NCBI GenBank assembly: GCA_022707665.1
Contig: JAKJAE010000063.1
Span: 1 to 11,713, forward strand
Source: Chloroflexota bacterium
GTDB taxonomy: Bacteria > Chloroflexota > Anaerolineae > B4-G1 > SLSP01
Direction of reading: 5' to 3'
Length of the DNA stretch: 11,713 bases
Numbering within the stretch: position 1 is the stretch's first letter; every line of letters starts with the position of its first letter. Below are positions 6,100-11,713 of this stretch, piece by piece. A program made the translations under genes and the position numbers. Under the pieces are notes generated by a model that made no database searches, was not told the origin of the DNA, and saw only the letters and a program-made list of their open reading frames with translations.

Positions 6100-6717
6100 A
6101 TGGCTCGATACGGCGTGGCATACAAACCCTATGGGGTTCTCAGCATTCATCACGATGACCCTTTGGGGCGACGCACCTTGACAGCTCTGGGGATACCGAC
6201 GACGATGTCACCGGTGGGGCGCCTTGACCTCGACAGCGAGGGGTTGCTGGTCCTCACCGATGATGGGCAGACCTTACATCGCCTGGCGCATCCTCAGTTC
6301 AGCCACGCCAAGACCTACTTTGTTCTCGTCCTGGGGCGTCCAGATGCAGAGGCGCTCCGCAGCCTGCGTCAGGGGATGCAGATCAAGCTGGGTTATACAC
6401 GCCCTGCTGATGTCGAAATCCTCGCCACTGCGCCACCTCTCCCTGAGTCTGCCGTGCCGCTCCCCCCACCGGATCGGACCACGTGGCTGCGGATGGTGCT
6501 TCAGGAAGGGATGAACCGTCAGATAAAGCGCATGACGGCTGCGGTTGGGCACCCCACTGTGCGTCTGGCGCGGGTAGCGATTGGCCACGTGACGCTGCCT
6601 CCAGACCTTGCTCCGGGCGTATGGCGCGAGATGACCCCCGTCGAGCGCAAGGTCTTGCTTGGCGATGCGTGGCCCCATGGACGTCCTCTGGCTGTGCCAC
6701 GACGTTATCGTTCCTGA
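6100..6717 (+). CDS. rluE: rRNA pseudouridine synthase, RsuA/RluE subfamily, 205 aa
   Basis: It isomerises a uridine in ribosomal RNA to pseudouridine; E. coli RluE acts on 23S U2457. It opens with YKPYGVLS at the point where RluE-type enzymes have NKPYxVL, so it lacks the S4 RNA-binding domain found in RsuA, RluB and RluF. The catalytic motif [17 protein letters not shown] carries the expected nucleophile Asp43, and [20 protein letters not shown] is the conserved C-terminal motif. The subfamily call is from domain form and resemblance, so the exact target uridine is uncertain. The ATG at 6100 is essentially at the predicted transcription start. It ends in TGA, 14 nt before the glycosyltransferase start, so the two form an operon. 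Confidence 0.85.
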   Translation: MARYGVAYKPYGVLSIHHDDPLGRRTLTALGIPTTMSPVGRLDLDSEGLLVLTDDGQTLHRLAHPQFSHAKTYFVLVLGRPDAEALRSLRQGMQIKLGYTRPADVEILATAPPLPESAVPLPPPDRTTWLRMVLQEGMNRQIKRMTAAVGHPTVRLARVAIGHVTLPPDLAPGVWREMTPVERKVLLGDAWPHGRPLAVPRRYRS

Positions 6718-6731
6718 ATAGGGAGACTCCT

Positions 6732-7469
6732 GTGAAGCTTTCAGTCATTATCCCGGCATACAATGAGATCGAGACGATCGAGGAGATCATCGACCGCGTG
6801 CGGGCTGTGAGACTCGATATCCCGATCTGGGCGAACCATGCCAACGAAGCAATCGTACAGATGGAGCGTGAGATTGTCGTAGTCGATGATGGCTCGACCG
6901 ATGGGACACGCGACTACCTGAATACGCTCAGAGGGGTCGATGACCTGATTGCTATCTTTCACGAGCACAATCAAGGCAAGGGTGGCGCCGTCTGGACCGG
7001 GCTCAAAGCCACGACGGGGGACATCTGCCTGATCCAGGACGCGGATCTCGAATATGACCCTCGTGAATATGGCGCGCTTCTGCGACCCATCCTCGAACGG
7101 CGAACGAGCGTAGTCTACGGGTCCCGGTTTCGCGGGGGGCCGACGAAGGCCATGTTCTTCTGGCATATGATTGGGAATCGTTTTCTGACTTCGGTCACAA
7201 ACGTGCTCTACAACACGATCCTGTCCGATATGGAGACTTGCTACAAGGTCTTCACACGTGAAGTGGCCAACAAGCTTCACCTTCGGGCTCGCGGTTGGGG
7301 TTTTGATCCTGAGATCACGGCCCAGATTCTGCTCAGTGGCTATCGCATCTATGAGGTCCCGATTTCCTATAGCGGGCGTGAGTTCACTGAGGGCAAGAAG
7401 ATCTCCTGGCGCGACGGCTTTACGGTGCTCTGGACGTTGCTCAAGTACCGCATCGCGGGTTACCACTGA
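6732..7469 (+). CDS. GT2 glycosyltransferase, polyprenyl-phosphate sugar synthase (DPM1-like), 245 aa
   Basis: It begins with SVIIPAYNE, then [11 protein letters not shown] (49-59), the metal/nucleotide motif DAD (103-105), [18 protein letters not shown] and [10 protein letters not shown], ending [19 protein letters not shown]. The ETCYK and GFDPEI segments mark the subgroup that moves a sugar from a nucleotide to a polyprenyl phosphate at the inner face of the membrane. The sugar is not predictable. No C-terminal membrane helices are present, so it is a soluble or peripheral form. About 15 extra residues lie between the first helix and the DDGSTDGT strand. The GTG at 6732 is preceded by GGGAG with a 6-nt gap. 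Reading on to 6483 would only run through the 3' end of the rluE-like gene in another frame. It ends in TGA. Confidence 0.88.
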   Translation: MKLSVIIPAYNEIETIEEIIDRVRAVRLDIPIWANHANEAIVQMEREIVVVDDGSTDGTRDYLNTLRGVDDLIAIFHEHNQGKGGAVWTGLKATTGDICLIQDADLEYDPREYGALLRPILERRTSVVYGSRFRGGPTKAMFFWHMIGNRFLTSVTNVLYNTILSDMETCYKVFTREVANKLHLRARGWGFDPEITAQILLSGYRIYEVPISYSGREFTEGKKISWRDGFTVLWTLLKYRIAGYH

Positions 7470-7490
7470 CGCCACTGCAGCTCTTGTCAC

Positions 7491-7518
7491 TTGACGAACT
7501 GGCCGGAACCGCCATGAT
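7491..7518 (+). promoter_or_regulatory. Possible promoter for the AarF/UbiB-like gene
   Basis: TTGACG (7491-7496), a 16-bp spacer and CATGAT (7513-7518, four of six consensus bases). If used, it gives a leader of about 140 nt that includes the palindrome and tandem repeat at 7560-7610. The spacer length matches the four stronger promoters in this window. Confidence 0.35.
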
Positions 7519-7559
7519 CTCTGTGTGAGCCAACGGCGGCCTTGGCGCCTCTCGTGGGT

Positions 7560-7571
7560 GCTCCCGGGAGC
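7560..7571. repeat. 12-bp perfect palindrome GCTCCCGGGAGC
   Basis: Self-complementary GC-rich site that overlaps the first two bases of the tandem repeat by its end. It could act as a protein site or add to RNA structure. Confidence 0.45.
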
Positions 7572-7610
7572 CCCTTCTGAGGGCCCCTTCTGAGGGCCCC
7601 TTCTGAGGGC
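7570..7610 (+). repeat. Tandem repeat, 13-bp unit, three exact copies
   Basis: The unit GCCCCTTCTGAGG occurs three times without a mismatch (7570-7582, 7583-7595, 7596-7608), with two bases of a fourth. Each junction makes GGGCCC, so neighbouring copies can fold into GC hairpins. It lies about 100 bp after the glycosyltransferase stop and 57 bp before the UbiB-like start. It may terminate the upstream unit, regulate the leader of the next gene, or be a slippage-prone minisatellite. Confidence 0.85.
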
Positions 7611-7666
7611 GTGTTCCTAGAGGCCAGAGGTCTATCCAGTTAGAGTGCGGTTGGGGAGGACGCGGA

Positions 7667-8704
7667 GTGGGGATGTCGACGCTCAAGCTTCCTACAATCA
7701 CGCGCCCAATCCGGCATCTGCAGCGTTACCGGCAGATCCTGGCAGTCTTCACACGTCACGGCTTCGGATTCGCCCTGGCTCATCTGCCTACAGAACCCCT
7801 CTGGTTGCGGGATCTGTACCCTTACCCCAAACAGGAGCGCGCCTCCCTGCCGTTTCACTTCCGGCAGGCTCTCGAGGAGCTGGGCCCGGCGTTTGTGAAG
7901 TTGGGCCAAGTCCTGAGCACGCGTCCCGACCTGTTGCCTCCCGACTACATCGTAGAGCTGTCGAAGCTTCAGGACGAAGTGCCGCCCGTGGGCTGGCCCG
8001 AGATTGAGCAGGTCCTGACCCATGAACTGGATCGGCCCCTCGATGAGGTCTTCGAGGAGATCAACACGCGCCCGCTTGCTTCTGCCTCCCTCGCGCAGGT
8101 TCATCTCGCGAGATTGGCCACGCACGAGCGTGTCGCGCTGAAAGTACAGCGTCCGAACATCCTGCGAACGCTGCATACCGATCTCGAGATCATCCACGAC
8201 CTTGCTGAATACACCCAGACTCATACGCCCCTTGGCAATGTGTACAACCTTGAGGAAATTGCCGAGGACTTCGCTGACACGCTGAATCGAGAACTGGATT
8301 ACGTAGCCGAGGGACGCAACGCCGATCGCTTTCGCCGCAATTTCGCCGATGAGCCAGGGGTCTACATTCCCAAAGTGTACTGGGATCACACGACCAAGCG
8401 GCTTCTGGTGATGGAGTACCTCGAGGGGATCAAGATCGACCAGGTGCAAGCCATCGATGCCGCGGGACATGATCGCGAGGTCATTGCGACCAACGCTGCC
8501 CGGATGATCATCCAGGAAGTACTGCTCGATGGTTTCTTCCACGCCGATCCACATCCGGGCAATTTCCTGGTAATGAAGGGGGATGTTATCGGCGCTCTGG
8601 ATTTCGGTATGGTGGGTTACCTTAGCCGTGCCGATCGGGTGAATCTTATCCGCCTCTATAACGTCGCTGTGCAGATGAATGCTCGGGGAGCGACGGACGA
8701 GTAG
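7667..8704 (+). CDS. AarF/UbiB (ABC1) atypical kinase, N-terminal kinase core, ended by an in-frame TAG
   Basis: All hallmark motifs of the UbiB protein-kinase-like fold are present: KLGQ (78-81), the alanine-rich loop PLASASLAQVH (136-146), the VALKVQRP lysine (159), ELD in NRELDYVAEG (209-211), FHADPHPGN (291-299, Asp294 and Asn299) and DFG (312-314). Family members bind ATP and support ubiquinone or other isoprenoid/lipid metabolism at the membrane. The substrate here is unknown and the quinone link is not shown. The GTG at 7667 sits 6 nt after GGGGAGGA; an ATG two codons later is 12 nt away and less likely. The reading frame meets TAG at 8702-8704 after 345 residues, while the family is normally about 550, and coding resumes in the same frame at once. 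The piece lacks the C-terminal helical part and membrane anchor. Confidence 0.85.
   Translation: MGMSTLKLPTITRPIRHLQRYRQILAVFTRHGFGFALAHLPTEPLWLRDLYPYPKQERASLPFHFRQALEELGPAFVKLGQVLSTRPDLLPPDYIVELSKLQDEVPPVGWPEIEQVLTHELDRPLDEVFEEINTRPLASASLAQVHLARLATHERVALKVQRPNILRTLHTDLEIIHDLAEYTQTHTPLGNVYNLEEIAEDFADTLNRELDYVAEGRNADRFRRNFADEPGVYIPKVYWDHTTKRLLVMEYLEGIKIDQVQAIDAAGHDREVIATNAARMIIQEVLLDGFFHADPHPGNFLVMKGDVIGALDFGMVGYLSRADRVNLIRLYNVAVQMNARGATDE
8702..8704 (+). other. In-frame amber codon interrupting the AarF/UbiB-like gene
   Basis: The sequence before (GATDE) and after (IHVGAAPFDVDR) the TAG reads as one continuous family-like protein with no change of frame, and 345 + 1 + 210 residues gives the usual family length. 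A single base change, for instance from CAG or GAG, would explain it. Three other genes in the window (phosphorylase, MFS, holB) end in TAG, so TAG is a normal stop here. Confidence 0.8.
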
Positions 8705-8710
8705 ATCCAC

Positions 8711-9337
8711 GTGGGAGCCGCCCCCTTTGATGTGGACCGACAGGTTCTGACCCGCGACATCGAACGATTGCTGCAACACTACGGTGGTCGGGCGCTTGGG
8801 GACATCCATCTGGGCGATCTTGTTGACGAGGTCATGCCGGTAGTTTTCGAGCACCGGCTCAAGATGCCCACTAATTACTGGTTGTTGGCCAAGACATTGG
8901 CCATGATGGAGGGCATCGGACTCAGATTGGCCCCGGAGTTCGACATCTTCCAGTTCTCCGCGCCCTATGTCAACCGCCTGCTCGTGGGTTCGGTCCTTCC
9001 TGACAGTCGCTGGTTTTCCGACATGGTGCGCCGAGGGATGGCGTGGACTGACCTGCTGGACGAGCTCCCCCTGGCTGGAAGGATGTTGATCGATAGGTTG
9101 GAGAAGCGCGAGCCGGTCAAGCTGGCGTTGGACGATCGCAGCTTGAGTGTTCTCGATCGCCTCGCCACTCGCCTGGCCCTTAGCTTGATCGTCGCCGGCA
9201 TGATCGTCGGCCTGGCGTGGTTGATCCCCGCCGTGACCGGGGCGAGTTGGCTCGTGCAGGCATCGGTGATCTTTGCCTTCATCGTCGCCATCCTGATGGG
9301 GATCAGGATTCTGTGGTCCATTGTGCGTAAGCGGTGA
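8711..9337 (+). CDS. AarF/UbiB kinase C-terminal part with two membrane helices (fragment after the TAG)
   Basis: The same frame continues from 8705. The first possible restart is GTG at 8711, giving 208 residues. It holds the helical C-terminal lobe (VDRQVLTRDIERLLQHYGG, LLAKTLAMMEGIGLRLAPEFD) and ends with two hydrophobic helices (about LALSLIVAGMIVGLAWLIP and WLVQASVIFAFIVAILMGI) and a basic tail VRKR, as in UbiB-family membrane anchors. No Shine-Dalgarno lies at a useful distance from 8711; the nearest GGGGAG is 20 nt away. Independent translation is therefore doubtful and this is best read as the severed end of the upstream gene. Codon pattern and motifs look intact, so the break is recent, is a sequencing error, or is read through. 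Confidence 0.65.
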   Translation: MGAAPFDVDRQVLTRDIERLLQHYGGRALGDIHLGDLVDEVMPVVFEHRLKMPTNYWLLAKTLAMMEGIGLRLAPEFDIFQFSAPYVNRLLVGSVLPDSRWFSDMVRRGMAWTDLLDELPLAGRMLIDRLEKREPVKLALDDRSLSVLDRLATRLALSLIVAGMIVGLAWLIPAVTGASWLVQASVIFAFIVAILMGIRILWSIVRKR

Positions 9338-9348
9338 GGCAACGGCAG

Positions 9349-9376
9349 TTGCTCGCGATGGCCGCTATGCTACAAT
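9349..9376 (+). promoter_or_regulatory. pcrA promoter (leaderless)
   Basis: TTGCTC (9349-9354), a 16-bp spacer and TACAAT (9371-9376) with an extended TGC in front. Seven nt separate the -10 from the ATG at 9384, the same distance as between the -10 and +1 of ssrA. The transcript is therefore predicted to begin at the start codon itself. Confidence 0.7.
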
Positions 9377-9383
9377 GGTAAGC

Positions 9384-11570
9384 ATGGCAGACAACACCCA
9401 TCCCCTCCTACACGGTCTCAACGACCAGCAACGTGCTGCTGTCACGACCTCCGTGGGGCCCGCTCTGGTTCTGGCCGGCCCCGGGTCGGGCAAGACGCGC
9501 GTGCTTACCCATCGGATCGCCTGGATGCTGGCGGAGATGCACGTCTCTCCCTGGCAGATCCTGGCTGTGACCTTCACCAACAAGGCAGCTCGCGAGATGA
9601 ACCATCGTCTGGGCACGATGCTGGGCGATGCGTCGGCTCGCGCTATGATGCTGGGTACGTTCCACGCGGCCTGTGCGCGGATCTTGCGGCGCGAAGCCAT
9701 GAGGCTGGGACTCTCCCCTGATTTCCTGATCTTCGACACTGACGACCAACTCACCGTGATGAAGCAGGTCGTTGCCGATATGGGATTGGACGACAAGCGG
9801 TACCGGCCCCATGCTTTGCTCAATGCGATTTCTTCGGCAAAGAATGAGCTGATCCTGCCGGCAGATTACCCGGTGCGCACCTATTTCGATGAGATCGTAG
9901 CGCGGGCATATGCGCAGTACCAACAGACGCTGCGCAAGAACGATGGGCTCGACTTCGACGACCTCCTGATGGAAGCGGCGCGCATGTTCCAGACAGATCC
10001 CGAAGCTGTACATCAGTATCGGGACCGCTTCCAGCACATCCTGGTCGATGAGTTCCAGGACACGAATATCGCCCAGTACGTCATTCTTAAGCAACTTGCT
10101 GCGGACCATCGCAGCCTTTATGTGGTCGCCGACGAGGATCAGTCGATCTACTCCTGGCGTGGTGCTGATTACCGCAACATTCTGCGCTTGCGACAGGACT
10201 TTCCTGAACTCGTGGAGTTTCTGCTGGAGGAGAACTACCGGTCTACCCAGGTTATCCTCGACGGAGCCCAGGCGATCATTGCCCAGAACGCCGACCGCAC
10301 GCCCAAACACCTGTTCACGGAGAAAAAAGGCGGTCAGCCCCTCACGCTCCACGAGGCCTACGACGAACAGGAAGAGGCCGATTTCGTTGCCAAAGAGACG
10401 CTCCGGCTGCTGCGAAGCGGCCACACCCATGGCGACATCGCCGTTATGTACCGCACCAACGCACAGTCGCGCGCGCTGGAGGAGAGCTTCATCCGGCACA
10501 ACATTCCCTATCGTCTGATCGGTGCGACCCGCTTCTACTCGCGCAAAGAGATCAAGGACGTGCTTGGATTCGTACGCTTGGCGCACAACCCCGACGATGA
10601 TGTCAGCTTCATGCGCGTGGTCAATGTGCCGCCGCGTGGCATTGGGTCGCGCACGCTCACAAACGTCGCAACAGAAGCCCAGCGCCTGGGCAGTAGTCTC
10701 TATCGAGCGCTGTTGTCTCTTCTTGAGTGCAAGAGCTCAGCCGGGCGCGCCGAACGTGCGCTCTCCGCCTTCGCTACGATGGTTGCGCAGTGGATAGCGC
10801 TGCGGCAGGAAGTGAGTGTTGCCGGCCTGATCGACCGAGTGTTAGCCGACACCGACTACGAGATGTTCATCCGCGATGGAAGCGATCAGGGCGAATCCCG
10901 CTGGGAGAACGTGCTGGCGCTGCGCGCTGTGGTTGCGGAAGAACCCGATGTATCATTGACGGATTTCCTCACTGACGTGGCTCTGGTTGCCGACGTCGAC
11001 GAGCTTTCCGAAGAGGTCGATGCAGTGACGTTGCTGACGCTGCATAGTGCGAAGGGGCTTGAGTATCCCGTGGTCTTTCTCACCGGCCTGGAGGAGGGGC
11101 TTCTGCCGCACAGCCGTTCGATGGAGTCACCTGTCGAAGTCGCGGAGGAGCGCCGTCTGCTCTACGTGGGCATGACACGTGCTGAACAGCGCCTCTATCT
11201 GACCTATGCCTTTCGCCGTAGCTGGCGAGGGTTCAGAGATAGTGAGCCGTCATTGCCATCGCGGTTCCTCGAGGATCTGCCGGACTCGGTGCTGAAGCAA
11301 CCTCGGAACCAGAGACGCCAGGCCACCAAGTCCAGTTGGGCCACGCCATCGTGGCGTGCGCCGTCCAGGAAAACCGAGGCGCCAACTCGGCCGGAATTGC
11401 AGTACCGTACTGGCCAGCGGGTGATGCACGCTTTCTACGGTGAGGGAATGGTGTTGGAAAGCGAGTTGGAGGGACGCCAGGAAATGGTCACGGTGCTGTT
11501 CGGCAATGGGATTGGTGTCAAGAAGCTGCTGAGCAGTATGGCACCCATGGAGCTGTTGCCGCAGCACTGA
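9384..11570 (+). CDS. pcrA: ATP-dependent DNA helicase PcrA/UvrD, 728 aa
   Basis: A superfamily 1A 3'-5' helicase for nucleotide excision repair, recombination control and clearing of replication-transcription conflicts. Motifs in order: Q-motif LNDQQRAAV, Walker A AGPGSGKT (31-38), VTFTNKAAREM, GTFHA, Walker B VDEFQDT (221-227), DEDQSIYSWRGAD, EENYRST, TLHSAKGLEYPVVFL (about 552-566) and RRLLYVGMTRAEQRLY (about 589-604). The last roughly 55 residues (YRTGQRVMHAFYGEGMV to MAPMELL) match the PcrA Tudor-like domain that contacts RNA polymerase. The ATG at 9384 gives the normal N-terminus (HPLLHGLNDQQ). Reading from 9321 would add 21 residues encoded by the end of the upstream gene and the promoter, and the ATG at 9375 lies inside the -10. 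It ends in TGA. Substrate-binding motifs are all intact. Confidence 0.95.
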   Translation: MADNTHPLLHGLNDQQRAAVTTSVGPALVLAGPGSGKTRVLTHRIAWMLAEMHVSPWQILAVTFTNKAAREMNHRLGTMLGDASARAMMLGTFHAACARILRREAMRLGLSPDFLIFDTDDQLTVMKQVVADMGLDDKRYRPHALLNAISSAKNELILPADYPVRTYFDEIVARAYAQYQQTLRKNDGLDFDDLLMEAARMFQTDPEAVHQYRDRFQHILVDEFQDTNIAQYVILKQLAADHRSLYVVADEDQSIYSWRGADYRNILRLRQDFPELVEFLLEENYRSTQVILDGAQAIIAQNADRTPKHLFTEKKGGQPLTLHEAYDEQEEADFVAKETLRLLRSGHTHGDIAVMYRTNAQSRALEESFIRHNIPYRLIGATRFYSRKEIKDVLGFVRLAHNPDDDVSFMRVVNVPPRGIGSRTLTNVATEAQRLGSSLYRALLSLLECKSSAGRAERALSAFATMVAQWIALRQEVSVAGLIDRVLADTDYEMFIRDGSDQGESRWENVLALRAVVAEEPDVSLTDFLTDVALVADVDELSEEVDAVTLLTLHSAKGLEYPVVFLTGLEEGLLPHSRSMESPVEVAEERRLLYVGMTRAEQRLYLTYAFRRSWRGFRDSEPSLPSRFLEDLPDSVLKQPRNQRRQATKSSWATPSWRAPSRKTEAPTRPELQYRTGQRVMHAFYGEGMVLESELEGRQEMVTVLFGNGIGVKKLLSSMAPMELLPQH

Positions 11571-11605
11571 GTTGACCGTCGTCGGACGTCGTTCAGAGGA
11601 ACCTG

Positions 11606-11713
11606 ATGGAGCACGAGGGAGACGCCATGGTCATACCGCGCAGAGCCAAGAGTATGCTGGGCTTTTTGGCCGGCCTGCTGGTGCTATCGGGTATGCTTCT
11701 CTTCGTCCGTAAC
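11606..11713 (+). CDS. N-terminus of a membrane-anchored or secreted protein (3' end outside window)
   Basis: Thirty-six codons are visible, open to the window edge. The start is basic (VIPRRAKSM) and is followed by a hydrophobic stretch (LGFLAGLLVLSGMLLFV) that could be a signal peptide or a first membrane helix. The function cannot be named. Two in-frame starts are each well placed: ATG 11606 behind AGAGGA with a 5-nt gap, and ATG 11627 behind GAGGGAG with a 5-nt gap. The second puts the positive charges nearer the N-terminus, as is usual for a signal peptide. It begins 35 bp after the pcrA stop, so co-transcription is possible. Confidence 0.55.
   Translation, partial: MEHEGDAMVIPRRAKSMLGFLAGLLVLSGMLLFVRN

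Noticed and set aside
6483..6731. N-terminal extension of the glycosyltransferase
   Set aside because: These codons lie inside the rluE-like gene in another frame. The GTG at 6732 has a Shine-Dalgarno and begins the GT2 motif.
7570..7610. CRISPR-like array
   Set aside because: The 13-bp units are contiguous with no spacers; it is a simple tandem repeat.
8702..8704. Amber codon as a sense codon (pyrrolysine or general TAG recoding)
   Set aside because: Three other genes in the window end in TAG at their expected C-termini, and no supporting structure or tRNA is seen.
7640..8854. 404-codon minus-strand frame covering the UbiB-like gene and its amber codon
   Set aside because: Antisense to a clear kinase family gene. 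It has no ribosome site or recognisable domain.
9408..10586. 392-codon minus-strand frame inside pcrA
   Set aside because: Antisense shadow of the helicase, whose motifs are all on the plus strand.
1..11713. Mobile elements, phage genes or defence systems
   Set aside because: No transposase, integrase, terminal repeats, restriction, toxin-antitoxin or CRISPR-associated motifs were found on either strand.

Overview
The window reads as an ordinary chromosomal segment of a GC-rich, free-living bacterium. My best guess is Chloroflexota, at moderate to low confidence. That guess rests on a SpoVS protein next to housekeeping genes, a 15-residue tmRNA tag, a short GT35 phosphorylase, and the mix of GTG, ATG and leaderless starts. 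No phage, transposon, CRISPR or plasmid gene is visible. Most of what is here is housekeeping, and I do not see a clear new multi-gene system.

Layout. Positions 1-1392 (+) are the C-terminal 463 residues of an alpha-glucan/glycogen phosphorylase, cut by the window edge. A perfect 15-bp hairpin (1411-1445) separates it from a convergent two-gene minus-strand operon, an MFS transporter (1861-3063) followed by a small zinc metallopeptidase (1482-1850). The promoter of that operon is back to back with the promoter of ssrA (tmRNA, 3183-3578), which ends in a perfect 17-bp hairpin. About 375 bp with no recognisable gene follow. Then come a THEP1-type P-loop NTPase (3996-4562) and holB (DNA polymerase III delta', 4559-5551), overlapping by ATGA. 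Convergent to holB is a short spoVS gene (5581-5892, minus), which uses a GTG start set by a strong Shine-Dalgarno and its own promoter.

Divergent from spoVS is a two-gene unit: an RluE-like rRNA pseudouridine synthase (6100-6717), apparently leaderless, then a DPM1-like GT2 glycosyltransferase (6732-7469). A 197-bp gap with a 12-bp palindrome and a 3-copy 13-bp tandem repeat leads to an AarF/UbiB (ABC1) kinase-like gene. That gene is broken by one in-frame TAG at 8702-8704; both parts (7667-8704 and 8705-9337) are in the same frame and together would give about 556 residues. pcrA/uvrD (9384-11570) follows, also apparently leaderless. The first 36 codons of a membrane-anchored or secreted protein (from 11606) run off the right edge.

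The most useful observations are three. (1) An amber codon splits an otherwise intact UbiB-family kinase. (2) Four well-formed promoters (ssrA, spoVS, rluE-like, pcrA) all have TTG-type -35 boxes exactly 16 bp from the -10, and two of them place the predicted +1 on or next to the A of the ATG. (3) Long, perfect terminator-like hairpins lack U-tracts.
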